NCBI GenBank assembly: GCA_030562195.1
Contig: CM060200.1
Coordinates: forward strand, 26,327,023 to 26,391,022
DNA length: 64,000 bases
Source of the DNA: Nipponacmea schrenckii
Lineage: Eukaryota; Mollusca; Gastropoda; Lottiidae
Direction of reading: 5' to 3'
Positions 36,487 to 46,855 of the stretch are shown piece by piece. The notes under the pieces were generated by a model. It worked only from the letters and a program-made list of their open reading frames with translations, searched no databases and had not been told where the DNA came from. Numbering within the stretch: the stretch's first letter is position 1; each line of letters begins with the position of its first letter. The translations under genes and the position numbers were made by a program.

Positions 36487-37659
36487 CATTTCCACTTTTA
36501 TCTCTTTTTATCTTACTGTTAAGGGCTAACAAGGAAAATATTCTTTTTGCTAACGACTGTGCACGTGAACGTTGAAAATTAAAATAAGAGAAGGCAAATA
36601 CCACTGCGAAATTTCCTTCATTTCAGCCTTGTAATGGCGTGGCCCGTGTTTCTGAATGTTTATAAGTATTATTTCACTTTAACAAGCATTTTCTGGCCTT
36701 TATTTCGACCGAAATCGTGTTAAACTCTCACCGGTATTGGTAAACATACTGCAAATAAATATCGCTTATCGATGTATTCTCATTTGTAAATGATACAGTA
36801 TTTTATAGGTAGGACTTTTTTTTTACTATGCGTGTTTGAATCAATACCGCCAACATGTTAATCGCGACTACTATTTGCGATCAAAAATGCTGTTTATTTT
36901 CGTATTTTGATTATGTCATAATCGCTTCAATTTGATTAAATTTTATCTCCGTCATTCAACAAAATGTGTTAATATAATCATGATCTCAATCTTATTTGTA
37001 AAAATGTCGTTTATTTCAGATTAAAAAGATAAAGACAAGTGGCAAATAATGAAAACCCGTGGCAAATAATTATTTACCACGCCGTGCCAAATATCCTCTG
37101 CCTTTTGCAAACACATGTAAACCTTACGTAATTAACGATCATGTTGTTAAAAGATTGTCTTTCTTGCTATAGAAATCTTTAAGCACCTTTTAGGCATCGA
37201 TATGCACCGATATCCACATAATTGGAGTGCTAAAACAATGGATTAGCACATGTCAAAACCCTTCCACCCACCAATCATAAAATTTTCTTTGTTTACATGT
37301 GACGTAATGATTTATGGGACATCACGTGACTTCTGGATTCCCCCGATACACAAACTCTTACTTCGCGTGCCGATATTAACAATAACTGACCGGCAAACGT
37401 AGAGAATGTTTATTTAGCCGATACGTTGTAATCACAAATGTCAACTGACAACGTAATTTGTACGTCTACATAGAGGAATACCCCGTTTTGTTCTATAAAT
37501 AGATTATCTTCACGGACGGATATCAGACGAATTACTGAAGCGATTGAGCTAAAATTTTTACTAGATGAGTTTCTTTTAATGCCAAATAGAATGGATATAA
37601 ACTTAATACGTTTCTTGATTGAAATACACCTCGAACGATAAGGTTGTCAACCCCCTTAA

Positions 37660-38125
37660 TTGATTTTATAATATCTGGATTTTTGTAAAAAGTTTTAAGT
37701 TTTTTTAATTCTTTATGAATTTCTTCTGCTAATCCCATACCTAATTTCATTTTTGATTTTAATAATCTTATGATTAATGCTCTTTCAACCTTTTCTCTAA
37801 AAATGGGATTTGGAATGGATTCTAATGCTTTAATCATTTGTGTGTCTGCTTCGTGTCGAAATTGTAAGTCTTCATTTCTGTATAGTTTATTGTGTGAAAG
37901 TGCAGCAGCATCAACTCTATTAACTGGTTCTTCACCTGGTTTCGGACTATCATTTTCATCCAGTCGTAAATCTAACCTAGTTCCCGGCCCAGTGTAATTA
38001 TAACCTGGAAGATGTTTCTCACCTTTATATTTGGCCCATGGAAAACCGGGAAGTTTAGTTAGAAATTTTTGAATGTCCCTTGATCCAAAATTAGTTGTAG
38101 GGGAGTGAATGTTTATTAAAGACAT
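37660..38125 (-). pseudogene. Polinton PLA2-like (parvoviral-type) protein, 3' end displaced by the TTAA insertion
   Basis: ATG at 38123-38125. The protein has GYNYTGPGTRLDL (residues 41-53, a calcium-loop-type YxGPG) and ALSHNKLYRNE around residues 76-86, where the HDxxY-type catalytic pair of secreted and parvoviral phospholipases is expected. Here the Asp is Asn, so activity is doubtful unless the family uses Asn. A basic C-terminal half follows. After residue ~155 the frame crosses the TTAA terminus into the inserted element, adding about 40 foreign residues (to 37532). The natural stop lies beyond the other TTAA at about 30435. Such domains help particles leave endosomes in parvoviruses; the role here is inference. 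Confidence 0.75.
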
Positions 38126-38247
38126 TTTTGGTCTTTGTTTTTAGTTACAAATGATGTAAACTTAGGTATAAGGGACATCAATCCAGAGAAGAAACCATCG
38201 CCAGTGTAATTGAACTTTTCCTTTTCATACTTTAAAATCAATCCCAT
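38116..38247 (-). CDS. Small hydrophobic Polinton protein (43 residues)
   Basis: ATG at 38245-38247, stop at 38116-38118, overlapping the ATG of the PLA2-like gene by 10 bp in another frame. It reads MGLILKYEKEKFNYTGDGFF then SGLMSLIPKFTSFVTKNKD. A short glycine/hydrophobic segment flanked by basic residues recalls the small core- or membrane-active proteins of Polintons and adintoviruses. Too short to name; the overlap with the next gene supports it being real. Confidence 0.55.
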   Translation of the reverse strand: MGLILKYEKEKFNYTGDGFFSGLMSLIPKFTSFVTKNKDQKCL

Positions 38248-38290
38248 ATTTTTAAGATAGTAGATTTGATAAAAGAAATACAACAAAAGA

Positions 38291-38861
38291 ATTTTATTAC
38301 AAGTATAAATACATTAAGTTTTCATAATCAATAATTATTAATAGTTCAACTCATAGTTACGGGTGTTGATATCGGGTTGTTCAAATACGAAGTCTCAGAG
38401 GAATGATATTCCTATTTTATGTTAATAAGTTACTCCAATACGCAGTCTCAAACCAATACTCCAATGCGCAGTCTCAGAGGAATTATATTCCTATTTTATG
38501 TTAATAAGTTACTCCAGTGCGCAGTCTCAGAGGAATGATATTCCTTTTTTATGTTAATAAGATCACATGACATATTACACATATTTCTGTGTCAATACTG
38601 TATTATTGATTATTCATAACATCTGGTGGAATACTTTACACGTAACCTGAAACTTAAAATGGAGAATTTATTATTAAATATTTTACAGACAAACCTTTCT
38701 AAACAGAATCTCGAACTGCTTTAGATAAGATTGATAAATATCATCAAATCACATTAGTTTCCAAAACGTTACTTCTTCAGAATTATTTTGAAACATTGTT
38801 TGATTTCTGAAACCATTCGTTCTTATTTGAGAATTGACAAACTTATGAAATTTTGATATAA
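38291..38861. repeat. Region with a ~65 bp tandem repeat; no gene
   Basis: About three copies (38375-38560) contain CAGTCTCAGAGGAATGATAT, TCCTATTTTATGTTAATAAG and TTACTCCAATGCG. This is the junction zone between the Polinton and the truncated BEL/Pao element; no clear terminal repeat of either was found. Confidence 0.7.
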
Positions 38862-40692
38862 TTAAACTGTTAATATTAGATATAGTTTATTTTTGATAAC
38901 TTTCGATTCTGGTACTATGTTAGGATCTTTTCTTCTTTTTACCAATTCTAATAAGTTTGACATACCACGTAGCAACCATGCTACTGTTGTTTTTAACTTT
39001 GACCATGAAGAATGATATTCTAATAATCTAGTCATTATGTTACTGGTTACAACTGTAGTAGTTGCTGTTACTAAGAGTTGTGACCTTTTAACTTCAACAT
39101 CATCAGGTGAAAGTAATGTAGAAATAGTTTTTACTGGCCACTGTGTGTCTGACTTCCATAAAAACTCAGGACCATGCAGCCATCTCATAGTAAAGGATTT
39201 ATTACTGGTAGATATTCCACTAGAGAAATCATCAGCTACATGTTGTTTACTGTCAACATATCTCCATTGAGATAATTCACTTGATTCTCTTATTAGGTCT
39301 ATTATGTTGGCTACAAACGTTTGAAACCTGGTAGTGGTATTAGCTAGATATCTTAAGACACTTTCACTGTCAGTCCAATAAAAGATATCTGATATATCAA
39401 AGTTAATGTCTAATTCTTTAATTACTTTATGACTTAGGCGTAAAGCTGTTGTGGCTGCTGTTAATTCCAGTCGTGGAATTGTTACTCTTTTGAGTGGTGT
39501 TACACATGATTTGCCTAAAACTAATGAGCAAGTAATTGTCCCTTCATAGTTGACTTGTCTCAAGTAGATTCCTACACCATATCCTACTTCGCTTGCATCA
39601 GCAAAACTATGTAACTGAGCTGACTGAATATCACCAAACTCACTGGGTTTGTAACATCTTCTAATTGAAACATCTTCTAAATTTGTTAAGTCTGTTAACC
39701 ATTTTATTCCATTTTTCTTCAATATTTTCAGGAATAGATTCATCCCATTGAAGTTTCAACTGACAAAGATTCTGTAATATAATTTTAGCAGGTAATATAA
39801 GTGGTGCAGCCAATCCTATGGGATCATATATTGAGCAGATAGTGGAGAGAATTCCTCTTTTTGTTGTTGGTTTTCGCTGTAGATTAATCTTGAATCCTAA
39901 TGTATCAGATTCTGCAGTCCAGTATACGCCAAGAGCTCTTTCTACTGGTAAATTATCTGAATCAAGGTTTAAAAGTTTGAGTTCTTTCGAGCGATGTTCA
40001 ACTTGTATTGTATCAAGAACTTTCCTACTATTACTCATCCACTTAGACAACTGAAATCCACCACTTTCACATATATTGTTCAGATCTTTCACTAGTTTTA
40101 TAGCATCAACCTCTGTAGGAACTGATCGCAAACAATCGTCTACATAAAAGTTTTTCATTATAGTTTGAACAGCTTCTCTATTGTCTAATGTTTCATTGTC
40201 TTTTGATGTTCTCTGTAGAGCTGATATCGCACAACTTGGTGATGATGCCGCACCAAACAAATGCACTCTCATCTTATAAACTGAAGGAGGCTTATTTGTG
40301 TTACCATCTGGGTAACAAAGAAATCTTAAAAATTTAGAGTCAGTTTCTGGTACGCAAACCATATAATACATAGATGTAATGTCAGATAATAAAGCGACTG
40401 GTTCCTGTCGGAAACGTAATAATACACTTAATAATTTACTTGTTAAGTCCGGTCCACTTAATAACATTTGATTCAAGGAAAATCCATGATATTTTGCGGA
40501 ACAGTCAAAGACTACTCTAATGTTAGGTTTATTTGGGTTATAAACACCATGATGTGGAATATACCATGAGTTAGTGTCATTAATACTTTCTTCTTCACTT
40601 ATCTTAGTAGCATATCCATTATTGATGATTTTATTCATAAATTCAACATAATCTGCTTTGAATTTTGGTTGTTTCTGAAACTTATACTTCAA
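38862..40692 (-). pseudogene. pol: BEL/Pao reverse transcriptase and RNase H
   Basis: The RT frame (39661-40692) contains WYIPHHGVYNPNKPNIRVVF, LLSDITSMYYMVCVPETD and the catalytic FYVDDCLRS. An overlapping frame (38862-39743) carries RNase H with HSFADASEVGYGVGIYLR, TIPRLELTAATTALRLS and YWTDSESVLRYL. Translation stops in the linker before integrase (ELVKRRKDPNIVPESKVIKN). The change of frame between RT and RNase H lies within 39661-39743. Confidence 0.9.
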
Positions 40693-40814
40693 TGAATTTA
40701 GTCTTTTTTCAGCTTATGTATAGTTATTAAGCATTGTAATGTTCTTTGATTTAAACGGTAAAGCAATCTGGTAATGTCCGTTTTCCATTTTTTCTATAGA
40801 GTCAACAACTGATT

Positions 40815-41930
40815 TCAAAAATTGTTTATCTTGAACACTATATTCTCAACTTTTTCTGATACAGGATTTTCAGGAAAGTCAAAATTAATAGATTTATGTA
40901 ACAACTGTTCAAGTGTGTCTATTTCACTCACAACATTTACTTCACATCTATTAACAATAATACTATTAACAGTTTGAATACTGGTGGAAGGAGATCTAAC
41001 AAGATTACACACACTCCAACCCAGTTTAGTTAGACGTGCATGAGGCATGTGTGGTTCACTGCTAATTACTTCAAGGGGTGTGTAAGCATCAGCAATTCTG
41101 TTACCAATTAATAAACCAATTTCTGCATTGATTTGAGGCAATCTAATTTTCTTTAGGTGATCCCATGCTGTAATATCATGTTTTGTTGGAATCAGTTCGT
41201 GTGTTACAGGCATTTTGTCTTTAGTGTAAACCATTGGTAAGTCTATAGTGTTTTTCATGTCTAAGTCCATGACTTGAAGATTATGTAGCACAAATGTGGT
41301 CATACTGTAAGGTAAACCCATTGTGTTGATTGTAATGATTCTGCGTTTTCCCATTAAACCGAGTTGGTTCATTAAATTTGTTTTACAAAATGTTGCACTA
41401 CTGCCACTGTCCTTAAAGGCATACGTTTTGATTGTCCTAGAGCTACCTTTAAGTTTCACTACTACCGGTATGATATTAATTGTACAGACACCGTCACCGG
41501 CCTCCGTAGAGTCACTACATGCTGAAGTTATTTGTTCTGTCACAGCTTGTTTATGCTTGCCTTCAAAGTTTGCATCATGTAGAATAGTTGGATGCCATCT
41601 TGAACAACTATCACATTTTGCCTTTGACTTGCAATTTTTAATTGAATTTCCAGGTTTTAAGCATCCGTAACATAACCTTGCAGATTTTAGACAATCAATA
41701 CGTTCTTGATAAGGTTTTTTCTGAATTGTTCTGCATTCTGATAATTGATGTGCATTTTTACAGAATAAACAGGGTTTCTGAAATGCTAATTGTTCTTTTG
41801 ATTCACCGTTGGATGAAACAGATGTTGTCAGAACTTTATGATGGGTAAAAGATCTTTTAGGTGTATTTGAACTAAAATGTTTATTCTTATCACTTAATGC
41901 TTCCCTACCAAATGTTGGGTCATTTATCAT
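40815..41930 (-). pseudogene. BEL/Pao nucleocapsid zinc knuckles and aspartic protease
   Basis: Cysteine-rich knuckles (CLFCKNAHQLSEC, CYGCLKPGNSIKNC, CDSCSRWHPTILH) are followed by the protease active site AFKDSGSSATFCKTNLM and the downstream LLIGNRIADAYTPLEV. These segments match the gag C-terminus and protease of BEL/Pao polyproteins. It is separated from gag by a deletion and from RT by a frame break. Confidence 0.85.
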
Positions 41931-41981
41931 GTAGGTTGAAAGGAAGCTGTTTTACTAAAGATTTAAGACTGTCACGATGAT

Positions 41982-42953
41982 CTAGTACACCAATATTTGA
42001 CATACTACCAACTGCATACTCGCACTCACATAGGAATATAGCAAATTTGTCAAGTCCTTGGAATTAGTTATTTTAGGCCAAGCAAGAGCTTTATCAATAG
42101 CTTCTTCGTCACCATAGCGATCTTCTAATTCAGTTAAGGCAGCTTTATAACCTACTTCTGATTCCATGTGTCCAAATCCATTTACTATGGTACCAGCTTC
42201 ACCATCTGTGTAGAATTCTAGTAAATTCATTTTTTCATCATAACTGTCTATACATGTCACCACATAGTTAAAATGTCTGAGAAATTTCTTATAAAGCATA
42301 ATGTCACCACTAAACTTTTCTATTTGGGCCTTAGGCTTTTTAAGTTCTTTTACAGCTGTCATAAGCATACCATCAGTTGAACTTTGATGTTTATCAAGTT
42401 GATCGTTTTCACTTGAAGTGTTTAAGACAGGAGATTCCTTCTTTGTATGTGTTTGTACTACAGGAGAAGAATGTTTTTTAGTTTCTATAGCTGAGTTCTT
42501 GCTTGTCTTTGATTGCTGGCTATATCTACTGCTCGAATGACTAATATGACTGCCACATTCAGATTCAATGTCAAGTTTCGCATTTGCTAATGCCAATTCC
42601 ATTTTTAAAGCTAACAATTCTTCTTGTTTCTGAATTTTGAGTTTAGCAACTTCAATTTCCTGTCTTTCTTTACACTGGTCTATTTTAGTCTGAATAGTTA
42701 CAATGTCTAGTCTTGTTTGGTTTTCAATAACTTGTGAAACACTGTCATCAGCTGAGATTGAGTCTTCAGAGTTCTTAATAAACCATGGTAGATCAAAATC
42801 ACGAGTTAAGTTATTTTTTATTTCACTAGCTTCATACATCTTAGGTTGTGGTGAAACCTCATCAAAATCAAGAATTTGCAGAGACTTCTTGTTCTTTTTA
42901 CTCATCTTGGATATCACAGTTACTATAAATAGTATCCCGTCTTTAGATGACAA
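41982..42953 (-). pseudogene. gag: BEL/Pao gag, N-terminal part
   Basis: About 310 residues from MSKKNKKSLQILDFDEVSPQ (the in-frame start may be a little upstream). A Gln/Lys-rich coiled coil (KIDQCKERQEIEVAKLKIQK) precedes the gag core KPKAQIEKFSGDIMLYKKFL and RHFNYVV. The frame ends early after LTNLLYSYVSASMQL, where the rest of the core is missing before the next ORF. Confidence 0.8.
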
Positions 42954-43378
42954 TAATACGTTAATATAAATATTGTGGCTGTCAGCGGGTCAGGCTTACA
43001 GGATACGTTTATGCGCTCTTTAGATGAAAATCGAAGATTCTTTGTTTTTTATAGTTTATATAATCAAAAAACATAAAGATGATTTACAGTTGAATGTATT
43101 AAATGATAAGTGAGAGAACGAGTGTTGAGCTATTAACTGAGCGCAGAGCGAGCGATTAACTGAAATATACAATGAAATAAGAATGTCAAAGTACAAGTAT
43201 AAATCAATTAAAAGACTTACTACAAATGTCACAAAAGTCTAGTTTGGATAACAGATGGAAACCATGGGAGCAGGCCTCGAAATTTGCTTCCCCAGCGTAA
43301 TCGAAAAATCGTTGACGGTAATTTTCATCACGTAACCGATAGTTCGGTTCGGACTCAAACGTTCGCGAAACCGATCGG

Positions 43379-43722
43379 TTACGTGGATCGGTTACGTCGT
43401 TTATGGTAGGTAGGTAAATGGCGAGTTAACGTTCGTTTTGCCCAATCATGCAGTCCATCTGATTTGATATGGCGCAAGATATTTCCTTTGTGAACACAAC
43501 TTACACCATCGGCATAATTCTGTATTCCGGACATGACTGCCCCCTTGATCCCACGTCTGTTGGCTTCCTTTCTGATATCTGAGAGGTGTGTCAAACAAAC
43601 TTTACATTCCAGTTTTTCAATATTTCCATCATCGCCGATTTCAATCTTTATTGAATGACCATTTATTGAAAGTCTTAACAGTGACGCTTTCTGGTTTACG
43701 ATTTAGCTGTGCCATTTTCTGG
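43379..43722 (-). pseudogene. hAT transposase N-terminal zinc-finger fragment
   Basis: The minus strand starts MAQLNRKPESVTVKTFNKW at about 43722, shifts frame, then reads KLECKVCLTHLSDIRKEANR and DGVSCVHKGNILRHIKSDG then LHDWAKRTL. A Cys2/His-type finger followed by an R-H-rich segment is typical of the hAT family related to ZNF862/KIAA1586-like proteins. The dimerisation and catalytic parts are absent. Confidence 0.6.
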
Positions 43723-43788
43723 CACTGAACTGGTGACTGAACTGGCCGATTCCCTGGCAACAGTACAAGATCGACTCTAGGCTAATAG

Positions 43789-44287
43789 TTAAAGTGGACC
43801 AGGCTTTATTTGTTTCGGACAATCATCCGACAGCCTCAAACACATGAAATCTTTTGGTTAGCTAATCAGAAATAGTCTACAGAGCTTACCTATGAAATTT
43901 GAGCCTTCAAATCCATGTGTATCCATAATTATCCGTGTTTGAAAAATCACAATGACTTAAGAAATTACGAACGTCCCACCATATTGGAAAACGGTTCGTC
44001 TTGATAATCACAGAGTTATCCTTCCCGTCGTGCAATAGCGGTCATCTATATAAACAGACTACAACGCATTTTTCAATTGTAGACTTTGTCAACAGGTCAC
44101 ACAATTTTCAGACTGACTGGAGACCAGCCGCGTACAGCACGGAAAAAAAATGAACAGTGAAATTTTTTGTTTGAGGCATATTTCAAGGTATTTTGCGATT
44201 TTCTCAGAGCTTGAATATTTCTGAGGACTGTTTAAATGTAACAAAGGTCCAAAACGACCCCTAAAAATGAAGCCTGGGCCCCTTTAA
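43789..44287. mobile_element. TTAA-flanked MITE (499 bp), complete copy
   Basis: TTAA (43789-43792) then AGTGGACCAGGCTT at the left; AAGCCTGGGCCCCT then TTAA (44284-44287) at the right, imperfect inverted repeats. The left ~310 bp recurs at 17069-17383. No ORF. It lies inside the hAT remnant, so it arrived later. Confidence 0.82.
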
Positions 44288-44851
44288 TAAATACGCCGGA
44301 AAATCACAACTAGCTGATATGTAACTTTTTTTTTTTATAAATAATATTTTATTGACAGGTAACATTTATTTAGTACCTATTGTTTGTTGAATTTAATAAG
44401 TGAGAGTAAAACCAAAACGTCATTGAAACAATAAAATCAATTAAATCTATATAAAACGATCAAATAGAGATGAAAGTTACATTACATAGGCCCTATTACA
44501 ATAACAAAGAAACATTATTAATCATATGCATGCCCTAACATTGGCCGGGAATGAGGATAATAAATTTTTCTTCCTAAGATTGGTTCACGCGATGATCCCG
44601 TGTTAGATAATACTACTGCCATAAAACAATGTGTTATTTTTATTAGTAGCGTATTGAAAATGAAATAGTTTAACATCCTGCCACCTTCACGATGAGTTTT
44701 ACCGATTGCAAACTGATTTGAGACAGTTTTACTGTTATCGTTATACGGCAAAAGTTCACGTAACCGATTTTTCGTTCTGCCCATTTAGACTTTGCGTAAC
44801 CGACACGCGAACGATCGTTTCGTTCGCGTCAAAATTCGAGGCCTGTGGGAG

Positions 44852-45345
44852 TATAGGCTCAATGTTAAATGTCAAGAGGGTACATAGATTATTATGGCTT
44901 CCAAAAGAATCCAAAAGAATCCGAATCTAGAAATATATCTGATAAATATTAACGGATAACTAATAAGATGTTACTTATTACAATACTTATAAAATAGCGG
45001 TCTACTAATGTCAACACTGAAAATTGTCATCCGGGGAAGTAACTCTTGTTATGCAACAAATTAATTGTAGTCTGATAACTGAAAATACAGCGTGGATTTT
45101 AGGAAAATACCCGAGTTTGCAAATCACACACACTAAATGACAAAATATGACAAATGATTATACAAATACTGTATTAATATGCATTCCTGGCCCTTTCACA
45201 ATATTTGGCATGAAAATCTGATAAAAGTCTTAAAACTGATAAGTACTGATATGAAAACTGATAAAATATAAAAAACTGATAAAAAGTTTCCGCCGTGTTG
45301 TGTTCACTAAAACTATTCTGCACTAAATTGTCACAAAAAAACGAA
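44852..45345. other. Intergenic stretch before the gap; nothing recognised
   Basis: AT-rich with no convincing exon or repeat boundary. Runs of GATAAAA-type near-repeats (45220-45290) lie beside the assembly gap. Confidence 0.4.
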
Positions 45346-45845
45346 NNNNNNNNNNNNNNNNNNNNNNNNNNNNNNNNNNNNNNNNNNNNNNNNNNNNNNN
45401 NNNNNNNNNNNNNNNNNNNNNNNNNNNNNNNNNNNNNNNNNNNNNNNNNNNNNNNNNNNNNNNNNNNNNNNNNNNNNNNNNNNNNNNNNNNNNNNNNNNN
45501 NNNNNNNNNNNNNNNNNNNNNNNNNNNNNNNNNNNNNNNNNNNNNNNNNNNNNNNNNNNNNNNNNNNNNNNNNNNNNNNNNNNNNNNNNNNNNNNNNNNN
45601 NNNNNNNNNNNNNNNNNNNNNNNNNNNNNNNNNNNNNNNNNNNNNNNNNNNNNNNNNNNNNNNNNNNNNNNNNNNNNNNNNNNNNNNNNNNNNNNNNNNN
45701 NNNNNNNNNNNNNNNNNNNNNNNNNNNNNNNNNNNNNNNNNNNNNNNNNNNNNNNNNNNNNNNNNNNNNNNNNNNNNNNNNNNNNNNNNNNNNNNNNNNN
45801 NNNNNNNNNNNNNNNNNNNNNNNNNNNNNNNNNNNNNNNNNNNNN
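45346..45845. other. Assembly gap (500 N)
   Basis: Exactly 500 N, the size of an arbitrary scaffold-join gap. An ORF spanning it is meaningless, and order or distance across it should not be trusted. Confidence 0.99.
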
Positions 45846-46460
45846 GACCTAATAAGTTGGCTTTTGTAGCATGAAAATGAACACGTTCGTTTTTAGTTTT
45901 TTGTCACTAAGCCTATTCTAAAACCAATACAGTTTTATTTAATTGTATTGATGTCTCCTTGAAGGCTTGATGCCTTATTGTTTATAATTAATCGTTCACT
46001 ATATATTCGTGCCAGCGGTAATATTGTTTAGTAAATCTCAGTCAAAAACAAACTTTCCAAATCAACATTTAATTCATCAAAAGTAGCCTACATTGGTATC
46101 TTTAGAGCCTCTAAAAAAGTCCCAGATGCTACGATTCGAATTGCAGTATTGGGCAGAAAGATGTATTCTTTTTATTTATTCGTCTGTGGGGAGAGCAAGA
46201 GATTTGTGTGTATGGTTGTGACTGTTAGGGATTTTGGGCGAGATAAGCAAGATAATAAAATGGAATGGCCTAGGTTTAGTATGTGTAATTTCAAATTGGT
46301 CTACAGACTTTTAATTGATCTATAATTATTATTTTACTTGAAAAATTATTGATTTAGAGAACGAATTTTGTTATGAACAATGTTGATTTTGTATGAATGA
46401 AGGAGTATGAAATAAGCGTTACGGAACAAGGACTATGAATTAAGCATAACGAACTACGGA

Positions 46461-46712
46461 CTATTTCGGTATCTGGTCATTTTGGGACCCTGCAAACTTG
46501 GATTCCTCCAATATTTCTTGCAACTTTGCGGCCTCCTGCTCCCTTAATAGTGACAGTGTCAGTACAAGGTCACAATCAACCGGATGTACCTTAAACACTG
46601 TTATTAACTGGCGAGAATTTCTCCCAAATGGTGACAGGTTATTTGAAAATAGATTAATTATTTTTGACAAGAATTGGGTATAAATCAGGAAGAGGAAACG
46701 ATGATATTCCAT
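46461..46712 (-). CDS. Unassigned minus-strand ORF (83 residues)
   Basis: Codes TVFKVHPVDCDLVLTLSLLR and EQEAAKLQEILEESKFAGSQ before a stop. The C-terminal half has protein-like composition with an amphipathic helix, but I recognise no domain, find no splice partner and see no neighbours. It could be a fragment of a transposon or lineage-specific gene, or chance. Confidence 0.2.
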   Translation of the reverse strand: MEYHRFLFLIYTQFLSKIINLFSNNLSPFGRNSRQLITVFKVHPVDCDLVLTLSLLREQEAAKLQEILEESKFAGSQNDQIPK

Positions 46713-46855
46713 CAGAGAAAATTTCTACATCCAGCAAGTAAGTTTAAAACAAATTCCTATTTTATATTTACCAAATGTTTAATTGAATGTCGCTGTGATA
46801 CCAGTGATGTTGTGGTAAAACATAAAATGAAAGACATGAAATGATGTGAATTATA

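Larger units (their letters stand above)
30462..37659. mobile_element. 7.2 kb TTAA-flanked element carrying a giant inverted satellite
   Basis: TTAA at 30462-30465 is followed by GGGGGTTGACAACC, and the exact reverse complement GGTTGTCAACCCCC at 37642-37655 is followed by TTAA at 37656-37659. Reading the minus strand across the two outer flanks, counting TTAA once, keeps the PLA2-like frame open for a few more codons, so this is a clean insertion into the Polinton. TTAA duplication plus short inverted ends fits piggyBac- or Kolobok-type elements. No transposase ORF was found inside. The interior is about 1 kb and 1.1 kb of unique-looking arms around two opposite-facing satellite arrays. Confidence 0.82.
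17383..38290. mobile_element. Degenerate Polinton/Maverick (adintovirus-like) element, with two nested insertions
   Basis: Recognisable genes are: a penton-like gene (+) at the left; on the minus strand from right to left a 43-residue hydrophobic protein, a PLA2-like protein, an integrase C-terminus, an adenain-like protease, a fibre-like protein, several unknown ORFs, and a protein-primed PolB. This is the gene set of Polintons and adintovirus-like integrated elements. No FtsK-type ATPase, major capsid (hexon) gene or terminal inverted repeats were identified. Both ends are uncertain; the left end abuts a truncated MITE. Subtracting the Ty3 element (17756-24227) and the TTAA element (30462-37659) leaves about 7-8 kb, so much of a usual 15-20 kb element is missing. 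Confidence 0.85.
38862..42953 (-). mobile_element. Truncated BEL/Pao retrotransposon (gag, protease, RT, RNase H; integrase missing)
   Basis: Minus-strand order gag (41982-42953), zinc knuckles plus protease (40815-41930), RT (39661-40692) and RNase H (38862-39743) is the BEL/Pao plan. The sequence stops before the integrase core, and no LTR pair was found, so this is a 3'-truncated copy. ORFs are separated by frame breaks or small deletions at about 41950, 40750 and 39700. Confidence 0.88.
43271..44845 (-). mobile_element. hAT-type DNA transposon remnant with nested MITE
   Basis: The ends are CAGGCCTCGAAATTTG at 43271 and, inverted, CAAAATTCGAGGCCTG ending at 44845. Both sides are flanked by TGGGAG (43265-43270 and 44846-44851). 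CAGG-type ends and a short target duplication fit hAT elements, although hAT usually gives 8 bp. Subterminal regions on both sides are rich in CGTAACCGAT/ATCGGTTACG motifs. Only an N-terminal transposase fragment remains (43379-43700, minus). Confidence 0.75.

Noticed and set aside
31421..36529. Repeated short ORFs and regular repeats suggestive of a CRISPR-like array or repeat protein
   Set aside because: The 59 bp units are contiguous with no variable spacers, in eukaryotic DNA. This is a satellite.
38286..43210. Possible LTR pair for the BEL/Pao element (short ACAAGTATAAAT matches at about 38300 and 43192)
   Set aside because: The match is only about a dozen bases in AT-rich DNA, and the flanks do not align.
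45295..45852. 185-residue ORF
   Set aside because: Almost entirely N (assembly gap).
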